Assembly: GCA_022843145.1 (NCBI GenBank)
Contig: JALHOF010000015.1
Span: forward strand, 21,175 to 85,174
DNA: 64,000 nucleotides
DNA from: Hyphomicrobium sp.
GTDB taxonomy: Bacteria > Pseudomonadota > Alphaproteobacteria > Rhizobiales > Hyphomicrobiaceae
Direction of reading: 5' to 3'
Below, in pieces: positions 38,028 to 47,267 of this stretch. A program made the position numbers and the translations under genes. The first letter of the stretch is position 1. Every line of letters starts with the position of its first letter. The notes under the pieces are model-generated. The model was given only the letters and a program-made list of their open reading frames with translations. It made no database searches and was not told where the DNA came from.

Positions 38028-40379
38028 TCATCGCTTCTCCTGCGCCCGTCTGAGAGCGGCGGCGAGTGCGCTTTCACCCTCGTTGTCTTGCTTCCGGGCC
38101 GGCGGTGGCGCCGCGCGCTGGCCACCGGATTGGGACGTTACCGGCCCCGAGGCACCTCGGCCGGCGCCGACGCCAGGTCCTGGCGCAGACGACGCCCCGC
38201 TTCCGGATTTCATCGAAAGCGCGATGCGCTTGCGTTCGGCGTCGACCTCGACGACGCGGACTTTTACGACTTGTCCGGTCTTCACCACCTCGTGCGGGTC
38301 CTTGATGAAGCGGTCGGACATGGCGGAGATGTGAACGAGCCCGTCCTGGTGCACGCCGACATCGACGAATGCGCCGAAATTGGTCACGTTGGTCACCACG
38401 CCTTCGAGCATCATGCCGGGGCGGAGATCGGAAATCTTCTCGACACCGTCCTGAAACGACGCGGTCTTGAACTCCGGTCGCGGATCACGGCCGGGCTTTT
38501 CCAATTCGGCGAGGATGTCCGTCACCGTCGGCACGCCGAATGTCGCATCCGCGAACTCCGCCGGCCGCAGCGACTTCAAGAACGCGCGATCGCCGATCAG
38601 CGCCTTCACCGGCTTGCCGGTCTTCTCGGAGATTCGCTCCACGACCTCGTAGGCTTCTGGGTGGACGGCGGACGCATCGAGCGGATTTTTGCCGCCCATG
38701 ATGCGTAGAAATCCCGCAGCCTGCTCGAACGCTTTCGGGCCGAGTCGCGGCACCTTCTTCAGCGCGGTGCGCGCATTGAACGCGCCGTTCTCGTTGCGAT
38801 AGGCGACGATGTTCTGCGCCAGCGTCTGATTGAGACCGGACACGCGCGCAAGCAGCGGCACGGACGCCATGTTGACGTCCACACCGACTGAGTTCACGCA
38901 ATCCTCGACCACGGCATCGAGCGATTTCGCAAGGCCGCCCTGGTCGACGTCGTGCTGATACTGACCGACGCCGATGGCCTTCGGCTCGATCTTGACGAGT
39001 TCTGCGAGCGGGTCCTGCAGCCGCCGCGCAATCGACACCGCGCCGCGCAGGCTGACGTCGAGTTCGGGGAACTCCTTGGCCGCCAGCTCGGAGGCCGAGT
39101 ACACGGACGCGCCGGCCTCGCTGACCATCACCTTGCTGAGATTGAGATCGGGTAGCTTCTTCATCAGGTCGGCGACGAGCTTCTCGGTTTCGCGGCTCGC
39201 CGTTCCGTTGCCGATCGCGACCAGATCGACCTTGTGCTTCATCGCCAGTGCCGCCAGCGTGGCGAGTGCGCCGTTCCAGTCGCGCTTGGGCTCGTGCGGA
39301 TAGACGGTCGCGGTGTCGAGCAGCTTTCCCGTCCCATCGACGACGGCAGCCTTGACGCCGGTGCGGATGCCCGGGTCGAGCCCCATCGTCGCGCGCGGGC
39401 CGGCCGGCGCTGCGAGCAGCAGATCCTTGAGGTTTTTCGCGAACACGTCGACCGCCCCGCCATCCGCGCGCTCCTTGAGTTGCGCCATGAGGTCGGTCGA
39501 AAGCGAGACGTGCAGCTTCGCCTTCCAGGCGAGGCGGACGGTATCGCTCAGCCACTTGTCCGCGGGTCGGCCCTGGTCGCGCATGCCGAACGCGACCATG
39601 ATCTTACCTTCCGCTGGATGCGGCTTCGTCTCGTCGCGCTCGACGTCCAGATCGAGATCGAGAATGCCCTCGTTACGACCGCGCAGGAGCGCGAGCGCAC
39701 GGTGCGACGGCAGATCCTTGATGCGCTGGGCGAAGTCGAAATAGTCGGAGAACTTGGCGCCCTCGGTGTCCTTGCCTTTGACGAGCCTGGACCGCACCAC
39801 ACCATCGCCCCACAGCCACGTCCTGAGCGAACCGACGAGTTCTGGCTTTTCTCCGATGCGTTCGATCAGGATGTGGCGTGCGCCGTCGAGCGCTGCCTTG
39901 GCGTCGGCGACGCCCTTCGCCGCGTCGACGAATTTTGCGGCTTCCGCATCCGGGGACAGCGACGGATTTGCGAGAATGGCCTCGATGAGCGGTTCGAGCC
40001 CAGCTTCGCGCGCGATCTGCGCCTTGGTGCGACGCTTGATCTTGAAAGGCGTGTAGATGTCTTCGAGCTCGACCTTGGTTGCGGCCCCGGCGATTGCGCG
40101 CGCCAGATCGGGCGACAGCTTGCCTTGCTCGTCGATCGCCTTGATGACCGCGCCGCGTCGATCCTCGAGTTCCGTCAGATAGCCGAGCCGTTCCTCGAGC
40201 TTGCGCAATTGCGTGTCGTCGAGCCCGCCCGTCTTCTCCTTGCGGTAGCGTGCGATGAACGGCACGGTCGCACCTTCGGCGAGCAAATCGACCGCCGCCG
40301 CGACTTGCCCCACGCCGACCGAAAGTTCCGCCGCGATCTGGCCATTGATCTTCTGGGCCCGGGCCGCATCCTGGCTCAT
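38028..40379 (-). CDS. tex: RNA-binding transcription accessory protein Tex
   Basis: The product is 783 residues, the usual Tex length. It has the N-terminal Tex domain ([22 protein letters not shown]), the YqgF/RNase H-like domain ([16 protein letters not shown]), a helix-hairpin-helix part ([21 protein letters not shown]) and an S1 domain near 650-720 ([16 protein letters not shown]). The last 60 residues are Gly/Pro/Ala-rich. Tex is thought to assist transcription and RNA stability. It stands alone, with 204 nt to the cupin gene. Confidence 0.96.
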   Translation of the reverse strand: MSQDAARAQKINGQIAAELSVGVGQVAAAVDLLAEGATVPFIARYRKEKTGGLDDTQLRKLEERLGYLTELEDRRGAVIKAIDEQGKLSPDLARAIAGAATKVELEDIYTPFKIKRRTKAQIAREAGLEPLIEAILANPSLSPDAEAAKFVDAAKGVADAKAALDGARHILIERIGEKPELVGSLRTWLWGDGVVRSRLVKGKDTEGAKFSDYFDFAQRIKDLPSHRALALLRGRNEGILDLDLDVERDETKPHPAEGKIMVAFGMRDQGRPADKWLSDTVRLAWKAKLHVSLSTDLMAQLKERADGGAVDVFAKNLKDLLLAAPAGPRATMGLDPGIRTGVKAAVVDGTGKLLDTATVYPHEPKRDWNGALATLAALAMKHKVDLVAIGNGTASRETEKLVADLMKKLPDLNLSKVMVSEAGASVYSASELAAKEFPELDVSLRGAVSIARRLQDPLAELVKIEPKAIGVGQYQHDVDQGGLAKSLDAVVEDCVNSVGVDVNMASVPLLARVSGLNQTLAQNIVAYRNENGAFNARTALKKVPRLGPKAFEQAAGFLRIMGGKNPLDASAVHPEAYEVVERISEKTGKPVKALIGDRAFLKSLRPAEFADATFGVPTVTDILAELEKPGRDPRPEFKTASFQDGVEKISDLRPGMMLEGVVTNVTNFGAFVDVGVHQDGLVHISAMSDRFIKDPHEVVKTGQVVKVRVVEVDAERKRIALSMKSGSGASSAPGPGVGAGRGASGPVTSQSGGQRAAPPPARKQDNEGESALAAALRRAQEKR

Positions 40380-40476
40380 GCCACGCTCTCCGCGTTGGTT
40401 GGAATCGGTGCCGACGCTATCACCCGAGCCGTTCCGGCAGAAGTACCTGCGCCGTTCGTCAACAAGGGCCGTGGCA

Positions 40477-40800
40477 CTATTTGATCAGCGCACCGCTAAC
40501 GCAGCAGTGACTTTCATGACCATAAGGGGCTTCGTTCTTGACCCGGCACAGCGGTGCCGGGACGGTCGTGCTTTGCTTCACGAACGTGAACGCCACGCAG
40601 CCTTTGGTCGCGGCGCACATTGCCTCGCAAGCGGCGGCTTCGGACCCGAGCGGCAGCGGCTCGACGCGGATATCGTTGCCTGAGCGGTCGATGTTCGGCT
40701 CGCGTGTGAACCGGCCATCCGCCGTCGCGCCGTAGGAAACGATGCCGAGAATCACGCCGGCGGTCAGGGCTGACATCACCAATGATATCGTTCGTGTCAT
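40477..40800 (-). CDS. Small secreted PAN/apple-like Cys-rich protein
   Basis: The product is 107 residues from the ATG at 40800, which has AAGGA upstream; nearby ATG 40806 is possible. It begins with a signal peptide ([18 protein letters not shown]). The mature part has a compact Cys pattern: CEAMC, CVAF, CRVK and CCV, resembling the PAN_4/apple fold often found in small exported proteobacterial proteins. It lies 55 nt after the channel gene and may be cotranscribed. Function unknown; a binding or shielding role is inferred. Confidence 0.72.
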   Translation of the reverse strand: MTRTISLVMSALTAGVILGIVSYGATADGRFTREPNIDRSGNDIRVEPLPLGSEAAACEAMCAATKGCVAFTFVKQSTTVPAPLCRVKNEAPYGHESHCCVSGALIK

Positions 40801-40855
40801 TGGCATTCCTTCGCCTTGAGCGTTCCGCGCCATGTCTGCTCGACCAGCTGTGCCA

Positions 40856-43117
40856 TCAGCCGTCTGAGGTGCCGAGTGCGTAGAGGTATCCGGCCATGGC
40901 CATAACCATGATCGGGATGACGACGATGTGAAGCACGGCCAGCGCGCGCTTGAGCCACGGCCGCTCCGAAACGTGGCGGTTGACCATCAAGATCGAGATC
41001 ACGATCATCACGCTGACGAGCAGATAGTCGAACACGAAAATCCGGTCCGATAGCGTCGCCGTGTCGGTGTCGAGTTTCGGCAGCGACAGGTAGAGTGCGA
41101 CCGCTGATAAAAGTGCGGTCACCTGGATCGTGACGATTGCCTCGAAGTGCGACTGCGGGATGAAGATCGATAGATAGGCCACGATGAGAATGAACGCCAG
41201 CGGCACCACGACGCGCAGAAAATAGTCGGTCGTTTGCCGCTTCATTTGCCAGACGTAGCTCGCCTTGTAGAACGGCACGACGCTTGCTGCGTGCGTATAC
41301 GGGTCGATCACCGGCACGAAGTCCTCGTCGTAGGAGACGAACTGTTGCTTGCTGTCCCAGCCGTCGGTCGCGACGTTCTTATCTCGCAGCTGATCGGGCG
41401 GCGGCTGGACGATGAAGGGGGCATCGCCGCGCCGTGGCTGCACGTCGATCGAGAACCGCTGCGTATCGAACGGATAGCTCGTCAGATCGGGCTCGAAAAG
41501 GAACCGCCCCGTGACCTTGTAGATTTTCATGTTGTCCGGGTAGGCGGCGTTCGGCTCGCCGTTGTGCAGGATGCCGACCGAGATTTGCCGGCCATTCGTG
41601 CGCGGATCGAGAAAGCCGTTGGTGAACTCGATCTGGTCGATCGAGGCCTCGTTGTTGCGATCGCGCATCGACAGATAGAACTCGGCGAAAAACGTCTTCT
41701 CGTTGTCGTCGACATGATGAGCGCGGACCATGTCGATGTCGAGATAGAGCGTGTTGGTCGGACGCAGCGCGCCGTCTTTCAATCTCACGTATTGCGTCGG
41801 CGCGAGCTGCGACCGCCCGAGCCCGCGCGGTTGCATTACGACGAATGGTGTCCGCGAGGCCGAACGCGATCCGGGATCGAACGACCAGTTCTCGAACGCG
41901 CCCTTGTAAAGTCCGCGGCCGGTCGCGTAGGTGGTCTTCAATTCAGTGACGAGTTGCGCCCGATACGCCGCGATACTGGCGCCTTTTCCAGCCGTGGATG
42001 CGGCCGTTGTTGCGAGGCCGATCATATCAGCATACTGCGTCCCGATGCCGATGGCGCGCAGGTTCGCGGCATTGAGCGCATCGGCCGCGACCGCTTCAGG
42101 CCGATCCTTGCACTCGCGCTTGCTCCAACCCGGTGCCGACGCCTGCTTGCGGCCTTCGAACAGCCATCTCTCAGGCGCGTCGCTGCCGATCAGTCGCCGC
42201 AGCCGGTCGTTGTAGACTTCCGGCAGATTGTCCCAAGCAAGCTGGTAGATGTCGTTGGGATAAGCCTTGACCACCTCCGGCGGCAACGCGTCGATGCGGC
42301 CGCTGAGCATGATCGCGGGTGTCGTGCCCGACGCGATCATCTGCTGTAGGAGTGGCCCCGTGCGGCTGCTGCCGACGCTCAGCAGCAGCAGGTCGGTGAC
42401 CTTTGCGCCGACGTCGGCAATCGTCGCTGTCACCGTCGCCGGATCGAACTTGTCGTCGACCAGCTTGAGCCGATGGTCGGCGGCGAATGCCGTCTCGCCA
42501 AGCGCCTTCCTCACGCCATCGCCGAGCATCGTCGACGCCACCATCCCGTCGACACCTACGAAGACCGGTCGCGTGAAGCCCATTGTCTTGATGAAGGCCG
42601 CGATCACCGGCACGCGCTCCGTGTCTTGTGACGAGCGGGTCGTGAACACGTTGGGGTGTGGCGCGAAGATGCTGTTGACCGACAGGTCGGTGATAAACGG
42701 CACGCCCGTGCGATCGAGTTCTGCGCCAAGCTCCTTGAACGTCGATTGGGCGCGGTTTGAATTCGCAAGCCCGATGATTGCCAGCATCTGCGGATCGCTT
42801 ATCGCGCTGCGCACGTTGGCGGCGGTTTTTTTTGCATCGCGATCGTCATCGAGAAAGCGAACCTGAATCGGCCGCCCCGTCACGCCGCCGATCGCATTCA
42901 GCCGATCCTGTTCGAGCAGCGTGAAGCGCTTGATCGCGGCGACGTCGCCGGGATCGTAGCACTGGTCGCCGCGGTTGCTGACCAGAACGGCGATATTGAG
43001 CGGGGGCCCCTGCGCTGCCTGCGCCGGCTCGATCGCCTGTGAGGGGCGCGCTGACAGCATCATCGTCGCGCAAGCCCCAACGAGAGCCGCTGCCACGAGA
43101 GAAACAGTGCGCTTCAT
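40856..43117 (-). CDS. Periplasmic binding protein fused to a pentameric ligand-gated ion channel
   Basis: The product is 753 residues from the ATG at 43117, chosen because a signal peptide follows directly (KRTVSLVAAALVGAC); 43129 and 43210 are other starts. Residues about 40-415 form a type I periplasmic binding domain (NIAVLVSNRGDQCYDPGD, DDDRDAKKTAANVRSAI, IIGLANSNRAQ). From about 450 the sequence becomes a Cys-loop-type channel: an extracellular beta domain with the hallmark YPFDTQ loop at 548-553, then four membrane helices near 631-654, 658-679, 691-711 and 725-747. The start of the second helix reads SHFEAIVTIQV and lines up with SYEANVTL of GLIC, putting a Glu at the inner mouth, as in cation-selective channels. 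The binding domain may gate the channel. It lies 245 nt after the cytochrome gene. Confidence 0.9.
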   Translation of the reverse strand: MKRTVSLVAAALVGACATMMLSARPSQAIEPAQAAQGPPLNIAVLVSNRGDQCYDPGDVAAIKRFTLLEQDRLNAIGGVTGRPIQVRFLDDDRDAKKTAANVRSAISDPQMLAIIGLANSNRAQSTFKELGAELDRTGVPFITDLSVNSIFAPHPNVFTTRSSQDTERVPVIAAFIKTMGFTRPVFVGVDGMVASTMLGDGVRKALGETAFAADHRLKLVDDKFDPATVTATIADVGAKVTDLLLLSVGSSRTGPLLQQMIASGTTPAIMLSGRIDALPPEVVKAYPNDIYQLAWDNLPEVYNDRLRRLIGSDAPERWLFEGRKQASAPGWSKRECKDRPEAVAADALNAANLRAIGIGTQYADMIGLATTAASTAGKGASIAAYRAQLVTELKTTYATGRGLYKGAFENWSFDPGSRSASRTPFVVMQPRGLGRSQLAPTQYVRLKDGALRPTNTLYLDIDMVRAHHVDDNEKTFFAEFYLSMRDRNNEASIDQIEFTNGFLDPRTNGRQISVGILHNGEPNAAYPDNMKIYKVTGRFLFEPDLTSYPFDTQRFSIDVQPRRGDAPFIVQPPPDQLRDKNVATDGWDSKQQFVSYDEDFVPVIDPYTHAASVVPFYKASYVWQMKRQTTDYFLRVVVPLAFILIVAYLSIFIPQSHFEAIVTIQVTALLSAVALYLSLPKLDTDTATLSDRIFVFDYLLVSVMIVISILMVNRHVSERPWLKRALAVLHIVVIPIMVMAMAGYLYALGTSDG

Positions 43118-43361
43118 GGACCAAGCCATCACACCGGCCGTCGAAATTCTGGCGGGGCGGGGCCGTAATGGCGTTACGACGGTAGAGGTAAAGTATCGCA
43201 TGGGCTTCATCCGAGTTCTGCGACGGCCCTTCGCTGTAATCCTCGGCGATCGGCCTGTCCACGGCTCTCAGCGTTTCGGCTCGGCCCACCGCGCCAGTAC
43301 GGCGATCATTTAAGCAATCGGCCGGCAACGGCTTTCCTGCGACGATGCCTGTACTGTCACG

Positions 43362-43976
43362 TCATGGCCGGGGAGGGGCTGGCGGCGACTTCGCTTTTCC
43401 GTTCGCCAGTGACGGTGACGGGGCTTTCGGTTCGACTTTGATCGGCGCCATCGACTTTGGTGCGCCGAACGGAACAGCGGGAGACTTCTGTTGCGCGTTG
43501 TAGGCATCGGTGATTTTGGTCAAGTAGGCGATCACGTCCTTGCGCTCCTGCTCTTCGAGGCCGGCGAAAGCCATGTAGGTGCCGGGCATGAAGTCCTCGG
43601 GCTTGTCGAGGAAGTAATAAAGCGCGTCCGCGTTCCAAATGAGGCCCTTCTCGCGCGCCAGGGTCATGATTTCCGAGTACGCAAACCCAGGCACGATCGC
43701 GGCCCGCCGGCCGATCACGTTGTGCAGGGGAGGAGCGATGAGGTTGGTCGCGTTGGGGTCGAGGACATGGCACAGGAGGCATTTGCGAAATGCGTGCTCG
43801 CCACGTTTGGCATCCTGCGCCCGGGCGTCTTCGAGCGACGCGAGGAACAAGCTCATCACTGCGGCGAAGATCGTGAAGGCATAGAGCCTGCTGCGACGCC
43901 CGCTTGCCACACTCGCGACACGGCTCGAGGCGCATGCCGAAAGCGTGTTCATGAATCGGATCGATTTAACCGCCAC
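43362..43976 (-). CDS. Class I cytochrome c
   Basis: The product is 204 residues from a GTG at 43976, preceded by aggtga. A signal or membrane helix at about 30-50 is followed by a heme site CLLCH with Cys66, Cys69 and His70, and an axial Met135 in PGTYMAF. The fold resembles cytochrome c2/c550. A Pro/Ala/Lys-rich tail of 50 residues follows. It follows the sulfide dehydrogenase gene by 103 nt and is a likely electron acceptor in the periplasm. Confidence 0.9.
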   Translation of the reverse strand: MAVKSIRFMNTLSACASSRVASVASGRRSRLYAFTIFAAVMSLFLASLEDARAQDAKRGEHAFRKCLLCHVLDPNATNLIAPPLHNVIGRRAAIVPGFAYSEIMTLAREKGLIWNADALYYFLDKPEDFMPGTYMAFAGLEEQERKDVIAYLTKITDAYNAQQKSPAVPFGAPKSMAPIKVEPKAPSPSLANGKAKSPPAPPRP

Positions 43977-44079
43977 TGGATATCACCTGCAGCTCATTGC
44001 ACCAGAACGCTGAACGTCTGCGCTCGCTCGGCGGCATGACACGTCCGCGCGAACACCGCGCGTCGTGAGCGCACTACCT

Positions 44080-45408
44080 TCAGATCTGATCGACCTTCTT
44101 ATTGAAGGCCTCGGCGACGATTCCCGCATACCACCCCGTACTCTCCTTGTACGACTTTTCGCGGGTTTTTGCATCGTCTTCCGGCTTCGAGACGAACGGT
44201 GCTGTCGCCGTGACCTTGCCGTCCTTGGCGAGATAGCTCGAACCGATCTTGACGCTGTTGGCCGGACCCAGCATCGACCAGCAGGTGTTGCGATAGCGGG
44301 CCGGGTACTTGGGCTTGCCAGCCAGCGACGATTCGAGATCGTTGGCGACGGATTTCGATTGGCTGTTGGCTGAGAATGCGGACTTCGGCATGTCGCCGGC
44401 CGAAGATGCGTCGCCGACGACGTAGACGTTGGGCACCTTGGTCGATGCGAAATTCTCCGCATTGATCGGACACCAGTCGCCCTCCACGCATCCGGCGAGT
44501 TCGGCGATCGCTCCGGCCCGCTGGGGCGGAATGATGTTGGCGACCGAAGCCTTGATCTTGAGGCCCGACATCGTCTCGATCTCCCGCGTCGCTGGATCGA
44601 CGCGCTTCAATGCAAAATTGTCGATCTCGTTCGAGAGATGGAATTCGACGATGCCCTTGTAATCCTCGGCGAAGGCCTGCTGAAACAGTCCTTGTTTCGA
44701 GATGGCCTTTTTCGGATCGAGAATGACGAGTTTCGACTTCGGCTTGTTGGTCTTGAGGTAGTGCGCGATCATGCAGGCCCGTTCGTAGGGGCCGGGCGGA
44801 CAGCGAAACGGATTGGGCGGAGGTGCCAGCACCACGGTGCCGCCATCGGGCATGGCCGCGAGTTGGTCTCCGAGCAGTTTGGACTGCGCCCCGCCTCGAT
44901 AGGCGTGCGGCATCGTCGTTTCGGCCGCTTCGGAATAGCCTGGGATGGCGTTGTACTTGAAGTCGATGCCCGGCGAGAGAACGAGCCGATCGTAGGGCAC
45001 GCTGCTGCCGCCCTGCAACTCGACCTTGCGGCCCGTCGTATCGACCTTGACCGCGCGATCGTGAATGATGCGAACGCCGATCGATGCGAGGCCGGTATAG
45101 TCGTGCGTCAGGCTTTGCAGTGTGCGGAAGCCGCCGAGATAGAGATTTGAAAAGAAGCAGGTCGTGTACTGCTTCTGGATTTCGATGAGTGTGACATCGA
45201 GTTCCGGCGAGCTGCGGCGCAGAATGTGACACAGAGTGCCGCCTCCCGGCCCGCCCCCGATGACGACGATGCGCGCTTTGGCACCAGTTGCGACATTGGG
45301 CGCCGCAGCCTGCGCGAGTACTCCGGCGGAGTTCATCGATGCGGTCGCGGTTGCGATGCCAGTGCCGCCGATCAACTTGGCGAATTGGCGTCTATTCAGT
45401 CCTGGCAT
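44080..45408 (-). CDS. fccB: Flavocytochrome c sulfide dehydrogenase, flavoprotein subunit
   Basis: The product is 442 residues. A Tat-type leader (NRRQFAKLIGG) is followed by an FAD-binding Rossmann motif (VVIGGGPGGG). Cys84 in YTTCFFSNL fits the covalent FAD attachment Cys, and Cys203 and Cys376 (NPFRCPPG, YRNTCWSM) fit the redox disulfide of the family. The enzyme oxidises sulfide or other sulfur compounds in the periplasm and passes electrons to cytochrome c. It lies between two cytochrome c genes, replacing a standard fccA. Start is supported by ggag 6 nt upstream. Confidence 0.92.
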   Translation of the reverse strand: MPGLNRRQFAKLIGGTGIATATASMNSAGVLAQAAAPNVATGAKARIVVIGGGPGGGTLCHILRRSSPELDVTLIEIQKQYTTCFFSNLYLGGFRTLQSLTHDYTGLASIGVRIIHDRAVKVDTTGRKVELQGGSSVPYDRLVLSPGIDFKYNAIPGYSEAAETTMPHAYRGGAQSKLLGDQLAAMPDGGTVVLAPPPNPFRCPPGPYERACMIAHYLKTNKPKSKLVILDPKKAISKQGLFQQAFAEDYKGIVEFHLSNEIDNFALKRVDPATREIETMSGLKIKASVANIIPPQRAGAIAELAGCVEGDWCPINAENFASTKVPNVYVVGDASSAGDMPKSAFSANSQSKSVANDLESSLAGKPKYPARYRNTCWSMLGPANSVKIGSSYLAKDGKVTATAPFVSKPEDDAKTREKSYKESTGWYAGIVAEAFNKKVDQI

Positions 45409-45528
45409 CGGAACTCCCCGTGTCTTGGATTCTGTGTCGTCAGCTTAATGACTATTTGAGATTGCGGTTCGGCTCGGCGTGGGCATTTCGTAGGCGGACG
45501 GCCCCCGCCGCTCGCCTCCGCTGAGTCA

Positions 45529-47124
45529 TCAAGGAAGTTCTTGCAGCCGCCGCTCGGCTTCCGCGCCGGCGCCGAGCCGGATGGCGAGCTGATACAGCTC
45601 CTTCGCGCGGGCCGGTTCGGCTTCGGGCCCCATTCCCGGCCGCCATGGCAGCACGTTGGGGTCGTACGACGTAGCGAGCATCAGAGCCGCGCGCGGATCG
45701 CCGAGTTCGGCCGCACGCGTCAGCAGCAGCCGCGCCTGCGAGACTTCGCCCTGATCGAGCATCTGTTGTCCGCGCTTCAACCAGCGATCGACCCGCGCCT
45801 GATCCTTGCTGTCGCCGGTCAGCCGTTCCGCCGGCGCTGTAAACCCAAGCCCGGCAGACGCCGTCGATGTGGCGGCTTCGCTGCCGATCGCGCTGCGCGT
45901 CGCACTCGGCGCCTGCGGCGGAGGCTTGATGCGGCCGAGGTAGATCGCAAGTGCCAGCGTTTCTTCCTCGGACAACGACTGAGCTACGGATGCCATCGCG
46001 ACATTGTCGCGCTTCCCGATCCGGTAGAGTTCCATCGTGTCGAGGAACCGATCCTTGGCGAGGCCCACCATGAGCGGTATGCCGATGTCCTGGCCGTAGA
46101 GGCTGTGACACGTCGTGCACTCGCGGACGAGATGCTTGGCGTAGCCGAGAAGCTCCGTCTCTGATTTCGCCGTCGCGGCCGGCTTTTGCGCCGCGGCGGG
46201 TGTACGGCCACCGGGACCGGCCTTCGCCGGTGCGCCCGGTTTGGCGCCACCGAGAAACTCTGTCCATGCCTTGGTGCCGTCTTTGGGCGGCGTGGCCGGC
46301 GGCGTCGTGTTCTGCGCGACCGTCGTCGCGGCAGGTGCAGGCAGCGGCGCGACAGGCGTGGTCGCAGTCGTGGTCGCGGGCGCCGTCGCCGCGACGGGCG
46401 GTGTCACGACTGTGGGCGCCACGATGGCCGTTGGCGATACTTTTGGCGCGGGTGCGGGCGCTGTCACTGTTTGCGCTGCAGCGGGCGACGTGGCGATCGC
46501 TGCGAGCGTCGTGATGGGATTACCAGCGCCTGTCGGGACGGCTGCCGGCGGCGTCGCGCTCGTCGCCGCGACGGTTACCACCATCAACTTGGCTTCTGCG
46601 ATCGGCGCCCCGCCTGGCCCGACGACGGCGATGCTGACCTCGTGTTCGCCACGTGCTGCTTGCGACAACGCGACCCGAGCCTTGCCGAGCTGGCTCGGCG
46701 CGATGAGCCACACGCCCGAACCTATCGACTCGGCCGGCGACAGTGACATCCAGGCCGGCGCCTTGTTGACGATCACATAGTTGCCACTCGATGCCGCCAT
46801 GTCGACCAGTGCGTGAGTCAGAAGCACCTGTTCGCCGGGACGGCCTTGCAGCGTTGGCGCGCGGACTTCGGTTGTCCGGTTCGGAGTGGCTTGAGCAATC
46901 ACGATCTGGCGGGTGCTCGTTGCGTCGGATGCGGAGTTTTCGCCGTGGGGCAGATTGCCAGGTGCCGCTATGGCTAAAGGCGGCAATAGACATGCGGCGG
47001 CGACACATACCGTCAGAATGCTGACGACGCCCGGGGTCGGCCATCGCCCGCCATTCGCCGACAATGCCGCCGGAGGCGAATCTGGTCCGAATATGACTTG
47101 CGGGGTTCCGGCGGACTGACGCAT
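45529..47124 (-). CDS. Chimeric cytochrome c with Sel1-like C-terminus
   Basis: The product is 531 residues from the ATG at 47124, which has ggag 8 nt upstream. A membrane or signal helix at about 32-55 leads to a beta-rich domain (70-185), then 130 residues of Pro/Ala/Thr linker. The heme site CTTCH lies at 336-340 and Met377 in VAMASVAQ may be axial; the cytochrome core resembles a single half of the FccA-type cytochrome c. The C-terminal 90 residues resemble Sel1/TPR repeats (GQQMLDQGEVSQARLLLTRAAELGDPRAALML). It probably serves as the FccB electron acceptor at the membrane. The combination is unusual. Confidence 0.85.
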   Translation of the reverse strand: MRQSAGTPQVIFGPDSPPAALSANGGRWPTPGVVSILTVCVAAACLLPPLAIAAPGNLPHGENSASDATSTRQIVIAQATPNRTTEVRAPTLQGRPGEQVLLTHALVDMAASSGNYVIVNKAPAWMSLSPAESIGSGVWLIAPSQLGKARVALSQAARGEHEVSIAVVGPGGAPIAEAKLMVVTVAATSATPPAAVPTGAGNPITTLAAIATSPAAAQTVTAPAPAPKVSPTAIVAPTVVTPPVAATAPATTTATTPVAPLPAPAATTVAQNTTPPATPPKDGTKAWTEFLGGAKPGAPAKAGPGGRTPAAAQKPAATAKSETELLGYAKHLVRECTTCHSLYGQDIGIPLMVGLAKDRFLDTMELYRIGKRDNVAMASVAQSLSEEETLALAIYLGRIKPPPQAPSATRSAIGSEAATSTASAGLGFTAPAERLTGDSKDQARVDRWLKRGQQMLDQGEVSQARLLLTRAAELGDPRAALMLATSYDPNVLPWRPGMGPEAEPARAKELYQLAIRLGAGAEAERRLQELP

Positions 47125-47267
47125 CGACACGACTCCAAACCAACGCAACAAAAAGCTTAGGTAACTCACATCACATCCACTTCGGCGACGTCTCATACAA
47201 CCGTCGAACAACCGTAGTCCGCCATTACCGTGCACAGCCTCGACACACACGGAGCCGCGCCGTCTCG

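Noticed and set aside
44099-45232. 377-codon minus-strand frame in fccB
   Set aside because: Out-of-frame shadow of fccB.
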